Of a DNA stretch of 37,447 nt, positions 32,823-37,447 are shown piece by piece. Position numbers and translations under genes: made by a program. The first letter of the stretch is position 1, and every line of letters begins with the position of its first letter. The stretch is taken from NCBI GenBank assembly GCA_946402275.1, contig CAMIVY010000029.1, positions 1-37,447 on the forward strand. Direction: 5' to 3'. The notes beneath the pieces are model-generated. The model saw only the letters and a program-made list of their open reading frames with translations. It was not told where the DNA came from and made no database searches. Source of the stretch: an uncultured Prevotella sp. (lineage in GTDB: Bacteria; Bacteroidota; Bacteroidia; Bacteroidales; Bacteroidaceae).

Positions 32823-34997
32823 ATGAGCAAAGGAAAAGGTAAAAAACGCTTGAGCAAAAAACAAATTGCTGAAATGCTGCAAACATTGTTCCAGCAAAAT
32901 CCTAATGAGGTCTTCTCGTTTAAACAGATATTCAAGGCACTGAAGTTCGACACTCATCCTGTCAAGATGATGGCAGTCGATTTGATGGAGGAAATGGCGT
33001 GGGACGACTATCTCACCAAGACCTCCGAGAATTCGTATCGGTTGAACTTGAAGACACAGGTTCAGGAAGGTACTTTCATCCGTAAGGCTAATGGCAAGAA
33101 CTCGTTCCAGCCAGACGATGGTGGCAAGCCCATCTTCGTGTCGGAGCGTAACTCCATGTTTGCACTGAATGGCGACCGAGTGAAAGTGGCCATGATGGCT
33201 CGTCGCGAGAAGCATATAAAGGAAGCGATGGTGGTTGAAATCCTGTCGCACAAGATGGATCAGGCCGTCGGTAAATTGAAGGTGGAGAAAGACTATGCTT
33301 TTCTGATTACTGAAGGCAACATCTTTGTGAATGATATTCTGATACCCAAAAAGAAGTTGAAGGGTGGTAAGACGGGCGATAAGGCTGTAGTAAGGATTAC
33401 GCAGTGGCCTTCGAAGGACTCGAAGAACATGGTGGGCGAGGTCATTGATGTGCTGGGTAAGGAAGGTGACAACAATGTGGAGATGCATGCAATACTGGCT
33501 CAGTACGGGCTGCCCTACAAATATCCGAAGAACGTGGAGGAAGCTGCCGAGAAGATTGATCCAGGCATCACACCACAGGAAATTAGTCGTCGTGAGGATT
33601 TCCGCGACGTCTTCACCTGTACCATCGACCCCAAGGATGCGAAGGACTTCGACGATGCACTGAGTATCCGCAAGCAAGGGAAGCTTTGGGAGGTCGGCGT
33701 ACATATCGCAGACGTGTCGCATTATGTGAAGGAAGGAAGTACTATAGACAAGGAGGCGGTAAAGCGTGCTACCAGTGTGTATCTGGTTGACCGCACCATA
33801 CCAATGTTACCCGAGCGTTTGTGTAACTTCATTTGTTCATTGCGTCCTGACGAGGAAAAACTGACCTATTCCGTCATCTTCTCGCTTGACGATGAGGCTA
33901 ATGTGAAGAACTACCACATTGCCCATACGGTGATTAAGAGCAATCGCCGCTATGCCTATGAAGAAGTGCAGGCACTTCTTGAAATGAGAAATGAGAAAGG
34001 AGAAAGGAGAAATGAGAACTCCGAACCTGCTGAGTACGCAGAGAACTTGCGTACCCTCGATAGGTTGGCGAAGAAATTGCGTGAGAAGCGTTTCAAGGGT
34101 GGTGCCGTGAAATTTGACCGTGAGGAACTGCATTTCGATATTGACGAGAAAGGTAAGCCCATACGTGCCTATTTCAAGAAGAGCAATGATGCCACGCAGC
34201 TTATCGAGGAGTTTATGTTGCTGGCTAACCGGACGGTGGCTGAGAGTGTGGGTAAGGTGAAGAAAGGCAATAAAGCCAAGACTTTGCCTTATCGTATTCA
34301 TGACCAACCTGACCCCACAAAGCTGGAAACATTGCGTGAGTTTGTGGTCAAGTTTGGTTATAAGATGAAGACCTCTGGTACGAAAGGTGCCATCTCCAAG
34401 TCGCTGAACACACTAATGGATGACTGTCAGGGTAAGAAGGAGCAGAAACTCATCGAGACGGTGGCACTTCGGGCCATGATGAAAGCAAGGTATTCAACTC
34501 ACAATATCGGACACTACGGACTGGCTTTCGATTATTACACCCATTTCACTTCGCCTATCCGTCGTTATCCGGACACGATGGTTCACCGCTTGTTGACCAA
34601 ATACCAAGAAGGTGGACGTTCAGCCAACCAGGAGAAGTACGAGGAACTTTGTGAGCATTGTTCCGACATGGAGGTAACGGCTCAGCAGGCAGAACGCGAC
34701 TCTATCAAGTATAAGATGGTGGAGTTCATGGAAGATAAGATAGGTGAGACTTACGATGCCCATATCTCTGGTATTCAGTCGTATGGTATCTATTGTGAGA
34801 TAGACGAGAACCATTGTGAGGGTATGGTGCCGATGCGCGACCTGGATGACGATTACTATGAATTCGACGAGAAGAACTATTGTCTGGTAGGTCGTCGCCA
34901 TCATCACAAGTATCAGTTGGGTGATCCCATCCGTATCAAGGTGGCTCATGCCAATCTGGAGAAACGCCAGTTGGACTTTGCCCTTGCTGATGATTAA
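32823..34997 (+). CDS. rnr: Ribonuclease R
   Basis: Processive 3'-5' exoribonuclease of the RNB family, 724 residues, that degrades structured RNA. Order of parts: a basic N-terminus with a helix-turn-helix-like segment (about 10-75), cold-shock domains (about 80-215), the RNB catalytic domain with the metal-binding CTIDPKDAKDFDD (266-278), HIADVSHYVKEGS, RTIPMLPERLCN, YGLAFDYYTHFTSPIRRYPD, and a C-terminal S1 domain (EDKIGETYDAHISGIQSYGIYCEI). Inside the RNB domain an in-frame 7-base repeat adds about 14 residues (EMRNEKG, ERRNENS) at 387-400, in what should be a surface loop. The gap to the next gene is also a 7-base repeat that includes the stop codon. Confidence 0.96.
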   Translation: MSKGKGKKRLSKKQIAEMLQTLFQQNPNEVFSFKQIFKALKFDTHPVKMMAVDLMEEMAWDDYLTKTSENSYRLNLKTQVQEGTFIRKANGKNSFQPDDGGKPIFVSERNSMFALNGDRVKVAMMARREKHIKEAMVVEILSHKMDQAVGKLKVEKDYAFLITEGNIFVNDILIPKKKLKGGKTGDKAVVRITQWPSKDSKNMVGEVIDVLGKEGDNNVEMHAILAQYGLPYKYPKNVEEAAEKIDPGITPQEISRREDFRDVFTCTIDPKDAKDFDDALSIRKQGKLWEVGVHIADVSHYVKEGSTIDKEAVKRATSVYLVDRTIPMLPERLCNFICSLRPDEEKLTYSVIFSLDDEANVKNYHIAHTVIKSNRRYAYEEVQALLEMRNEKGERRNENSEPAEYAENLRTLDRLAKKLREKRFKGGAVKFDREELHFDIDEKGKPIRAYFKKSNDATQLIEEFMLLANRTVAESVGKVKKGNKAKTLPYRIHDQPDPTKLETLREFVVKFGYKMKTSGTKGAISKSLNTLMDDCQGKKEQKLIETVALRAMMKARYSTHNIGHYGLAFDYYTHFTSPIRRYPDTMVHRLLTKYQEGGRSANQEKYEELCEHCSDMEVTAQQAERDSIKYKMVEFMEDKIGETYDAHISGIQSYGIYCEIDENHCEGMVPMRDLDDDYYEFDEKNYCLVGRRHHHKYQLGDPIRIKVAHANLEKRQLDFALADD
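33982..34016 (+). repeat. Five 7-base units inside the RNase R gene
   Basis: GAAATGA twice, GAAAGGA twice, GAAATGA once, without gaps. The encoded peptide has a 7-residue period (EMRNEKG then ERRNENS). It is inserted between the YAYEEVQALL and LRTLDRLAKKLREK parts of the RNB domain. Confidence 0.88.
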
Positions 34998-35032
34998 TGT
35001 TTAATGTTCTGTTTAATGTTTGATATTTAATG
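34993..35032 (+). repeat. 7-base-period repeat joining rnr and the aldo/keto reductase gene
   Basis: ATTAATG, TTTAATG, a 5-base TTCTG, TTTAATG, TTTGATA and TTTAATG. The rnr stop codon TAA (34995-34997) and the ATG of the next gene (35030-35032) both lie inside repeat units. Confidence 0.8.
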
Positions 35033-35965
35033 TATAAAGCTAACGAAAACCGTTATGAAAACGGTATGCAATATCAGCGATGTGGACGCAGCGGCGTGTT
35101 GTTGCCTAAGGTGTCATTAGGCATGTGGCATAACTTCGGAAGTGTGGATCCTTATGAGCGTAGCCGTGAAATTGTTCGCTATGCCTTTGACCACGGGGTG
35201 ACGCATCTGGACTTGGCAAACAACTACGGCCCGGTTTATGGATCTGCTGAGGAGACATTAGGCCGACTGATGGACGACGACCTTCGTCCCTATCGTGATG
35301 AGTTGTTCATCTCGACGAAGGCGGGCTATGACATGTGGCCTGGCCCTTACGGGAATTGGGGATCGCGAAAATACCTGATGGCTTCGCTCGATCAGAGCCT
35401 GCGCCGTATGCACCTTGATTATGTAGATTTGTTCTATAGTCATCGCTACGACCCAGAGACTCCTTTGGAGGAAACCTTACAGGCGTTGGTGGATGTCGTG
35501 CGAAGTGGAAAGGCCCTTTATGTGGGCATTTCCAACTGGCCTTTAGAGCCCTTACGCTTTGCGGTTGACTATCTGCGTCGTCATGATGCTCCTTTGCTCA
35601 TCTATCAGGGCAAGCTGAATATGTTGCATCGTGCTCCAATTGAGGAAGGAATCCTACAACTTTGTCATGAGAATGGAGTCGGCTTCATCGCTTTCTCACC
35701 ATTGGCTCAGGGCTTGCTGACGGGACGCTATCTCGAGGGTATCCCAGAGGGTTCACGTATGTCGAAAAACAAATTCCTACGTCCAGAGATGCTGACAGAC
35801 GAGTTGCTGGCTCAGCTTCATGAATGGAACAAAGAGGCTGAGTCCAAAGGACAGAGTCTGGCGGAGAAGGCCTTACGTTGGATACTTGATCAGCAGGGAG
35901 TCACCTCTGTATTGGTGGGTGCCAGTTCGGCACAACAGCTGGAACAGAACCTACGTTGTGTTTAG
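35030..35965 (+). CDS. Aldo/keto reductase, YghZ (L-glyceraldehyde-3-phosphate reductase) type, short C-terminus
   Basis: NADPH-dependent reductase of 311 residues, alike to E. coli YghZ from the first residues (NENRYENGMQYQRCGRSG) onward. The catalytic tetrad is visible: D61 and Y66 in LDLANNYGP, K97 in STKAGYDMWPGPYG, H138 in FYSHRYD. The cofactor region SVLVGASSAQQLEQN is present, but the protein ends there; YghZ continues for roughly 35 more residues. The end is only five bases from the end of the converging next gene. Detoxification of L-glyceraldehyde-3-phosphate or methylglyoxal is the family role; activity after the truncation is uncertain. Confidence 0.9.
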   Translation: MYKANENRYENGMQYQRCGRSGVLLPKVSLGMWHNFGSVDPYERSREIVRYAFDHGVTHLDLANNYGPVYGSAEETLGRLMDDDLRPYRDELFISTKAGYDMWPGPYGNWGSRKYLMASLDQSLRRMHLDYVDLFYSHRYDPETPLEETLQALVDVVRSGKALYVGISNWPLEPLRFAVDYLRRHDAPLLIYQGKLNMLHRAPIEEGILQLCHENGVGFIAFSPLAQGLLTGRYLEGIPEGSRMSKNKFLRPEMLTDELLAQLHEWNKEAESKGQSLAEKALRWILDQQGVTSVLVGASSAQQLEQNLRCV

Positions 35966-35970
35966 CCTTT

Positions 35971-37095
35971 TTATTTAAGGATCTCCTCCAGCAATTCCTT
36001 CAGGTGTCCAGACACAATGATGTGGTGATTGCCGATGGGTTGGGTGAGAAAATATTTTGTCTGACCTCTGTCGTCTAACTCAATGACTTGTTGGGTGCGA
36101 CAGAGGTCAGGTTTTGCTTGGTTACGCACCAGTCGGCCCTCGCCAATAAAGTGGCGGCTCAGGTCTCCAGCGAGCTTGAAGATAGTAACGGGACCTTCCT
36201 TCATAAAACCTCTTATTCCTACACCGATACCCGACTCAAAATGAGTGTCCAGCTCATAGCGTTCCACCATGTTGAACGGAATGGTGCAATGGGCAAATAG
36301 CATCTCGCCCGTTTCTGGATTGATGGATGCAGGATTGGCCTGAAATCCTGATACGCCCGTCAGAGACTTGATGATAAACATTGAAAGCAAGGCGGGAACA
36401 TCACCTTCACATCCGGCTACAATGCCTTCGCTGTTTAGCTTGGCCAGTGCCATACATCCTGTATCGTGAATGGTTGTCAGCAAGTCAAAACAGCGTAATG
36501 TGAAACCTTGCAACTGGTATTTATCTACAAGCATTTTCAGCGCTTCATATATCTTCTTTACATTTGGCATCTCCAGCAGTTCTTTCATGGGGATGTATAT
36601 CAGTTCGACACCCAGTTGCTCCTTGATGGTCTTGTGGTCGAACCGGCTGGAAATCAGCCAGTCAGAAGGTTCGCCGATTACTCCGAGCTTGGAGCCTTTC
36701 ATTTGCAGAAGGGCTTCACCTACTTTTTCCAGAACTTTAATACGGTGGTTGATATAGGCTATGGAACCATGAATAATCTCACCATTGATGCCCTGTTGGT
36801 TCAGATAGGACAGTATTTCCATGGAAGCAGCCAGTGAATTGCTCTTGCCTGATGTCAGCAGATAGATGGGACGCTTTGCCTGCTGTTGAAGTTGTGGCAG
36901 CAGCTGTTTGAAGATACCCTCTGTTCCTCCTGTGCGTATATAAATAAGGTCGAGCGCATGACTGCCATAGTCTGTAAAGTCCGTGCCTGGCATATCGTAC
37001 TTTATGTCCAGACTATCCAAAAACTCTTGGGTGGAAATGTTGATAGCCTTTGCATCGTGTAGCGTTGATGTAATGGTGTAAATTGCAATATTCAT
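35971..37095 (-). CDS. L-fucose/L-arabinose isomerase-like protein
   Basis: A 374-residue protein resembling the sugar isomerase superfamily. Supporting features are IGEPSDWLISSRFD in the middle, CEGDVPALLSMFIIKSLTG (Glu and Asp like the metal ligands of FucI/AraA), EMLFAHCTIPFNM, and a C-terminal PIGNHHIIVSGH with a conserved His. It is shorter than FucI (about 590 residues), so it corresponds mainly to the second half plus a distinct N-terminal domain. Short isomerase-like proteins of this kind are common in Bacteroidetes and their substrate is unknown. Transcribed alone from the promoter at 37142-37173. Confidence 0.7.
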   Translation of the reverse strand: MNIAIYTITSTLHDAKAINISTQEFLDSLDIKYDMPGTDFTDYGSHALDLIYIRTGGTEGIFKQLLPQLQQQAKRPIYLLTSGKSNSLAASMEILSYLNQQGINGEIIHGSIAYINHRIKVLEKVGEALLQMKGSKLGVIGEPSDWLISSRFDHKTIKEQLGVELIYIPMKELLEMPNVKKIYEALKMLVDKYQLQGFTLRCFDLLTTIHDTGCMALAKLNSEGIVAGCEGDVPALLSMFIIKSLTGVSGFQANPASINPETGEMLFAHCTIPFNMVERYELDTHFESGIGVGIRGFMKEGPVTIFKLAGDLSRHFIGEGRLVRNQAKPDLCRTQQVIELDDRGQTKYFLTQPIGNHHIIVSGHLKELLEEILK

Positions 37096-37141
37096 AGTTG
37101 TATTGGTTGTTTTAAACTAAAAAGAGACTCGAAAATCTCTG

Positions 37142-37173
37142 CAAAAGTAGGCCTTTCTTTTCAAATTTCCAAA
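37142..37173 (-). promoter_or_regulatory. Promoter of the isomerase-like gene
   Basis: On the minus strand TTTG (37173-37170), 20 bases, TACTTTTG (37149-37142). Transcription from about 37136 gives a leader of about 40 bases that contains a short AGAGA/TCTCT dyad. Confidence 0.65.
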
Positions 37174-37392
37174 TATAATCATCGAAAATTTAGTCCGCCT
37201 CCGACCGGACTGTCAGAACAATGCATTTATTTTGCTTGTAAATTCGTAAGCGGATCTGATGTTACGCCTTGCAAAATGCATCATCAATGATTATCGCGAA
37301 CGGATTGGCCTAGGTTTGTTAAGTTAACTTTTATTGATTAACTCATTTTTTTGAGCACATTCCTTCTTTTATTGGAGGGATTTGGCAACAAT
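37174..37392. other. Non-coding stretch before the insertion sequence end
   Basis: No gene is supported here. An imperfect inverted repeat joins ATGCATTTATTTTGC (near 37222) and GCAAAATGCAT (near 37272). TTAAGTTAAC and TTGATTAACTC near 37320-37345 are A+T-rich and could belong to a promoter or target site of the adjoining element. Confidence 0.5.
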
Positions 37393-37447
37393 TGAAGTGA
37401 ACCCAGAAAGTTGGACACAACTGAAAGGTTCAAATGAAAAAAGAATT
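37393..37447 (+). mobile_element. Probable left end of an IS3-family insertion sequence (cut by the window edge)
   Basis: TG at 37393 is followed by GAACCCAGAAAGTTGGACAC (37399-37418), which resembles the terminal inverted repeats of the IS150-type IS3 family (TG...GACCCnnAAAGTTGGACA). Forty-one bases inside the end, ATG at 37434 opens a frame M-K-K-E that runs off the window, at the position expected for the orfA of such elements. Only the very end is visible, so family and completeness are tentative. Confidence 0.55.

Noticed and set aside
32811..33722. 303-residue open frame antisense to RNase R
   Set aside because: Its composition (His/Leu-rich) is that of a reverse-strand shadow and it begins inside the rnr coding region.

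Overview
The window looks like chromosomal DNA of a Prevotella-type member of the Bacteroidales. The evidence is Prevotellaceae-like RpoB and RpoC, almost no Shine-Dalgarno sequences, and -7 elements of the form TAnnTTTG (in several places with a TTTG 19-20 bases further upstream), which is the Bacteroidetes primary-sigma promoter. No rRNA, tRNA or CRISPR array was found.

Layout. (1) 1-8629: end of rplL, a terminator/attenuator hairpin, then rpoB and rpoC, closed by a second terminator. (2) 8703-13869: miaB, an LtaS-like alkaline-phosphatase-superfamily membrane enzyme and an MsbA-like ABC exporter, all on +. (3) 14028-23454: a lipooligosaccharide/surface-glycan block. A minus-strand pair (GT90, GT87-like) diverges from a plus-strand run of GT25, GT32, an LpxL-type acyltransferase, a second LtaS-like enzyme, a GT11-like fucosyltransferase, a DUF6492-like transferase and a DxD glycosyltransferase. 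(4) 23484-30557: a second sugar-modification block, mostly minus strand. It holds a GT87-like membrane transferase fused to an FGE/sulfatase-modifying domain, a WecE-type aminotransferase, two ArnC/GtrB-like GT2 enzymes, a GtrA-type flippase on +, a CE4-type deacetylase, a HIT protein and greA. (5) 30743-37095: a PAP2 phosphatase, an extended SDR, RNase R, a YghZ-type aldo/keto reductase with a short C-terminus, and an L-fucose-isomerase-like protein. The last 55 bases look like the left end of an IS3-family insertion sequence.

How the genes fit together. Blocks 2-4 together contain what is needed to export lipid A/core (MsbA-like), finish its acylation (LpxL-like), extend the core sugars (GT90, GT25, GT32, GT11 and others) and decorate it from polyprenyl-phosphate donors. 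The last group (aminotransferase, GT2, GtrA flippase, deacetylase, GT-C transferase) resembles the Arn or FlmF2/NaxD/FlmK lipid A amino-sugar pathways in composition, although the enzymes are not orthologous one for one.

The most unusual signal is not a gene. Eight places carry short tandem repeats with a 7-base period, each with its own unit sequence. They fill the gaps between rpoB/rpoC and rnr/aldo-keto reductase (including stop and, in one case, start codon), lie beside two promoters, and sit in frame inside three proteins, where they appear as 7-residue peptide repeats or as the linker of the GT87-FGE fusion. Other points of note are a promoter followed by an intrinsic terminator in the greA leader, two identical TATATCG-N3-CGATATA palindromes 41 bases apart, and several promoters so close to ATG that the mRNA should be leaderless.
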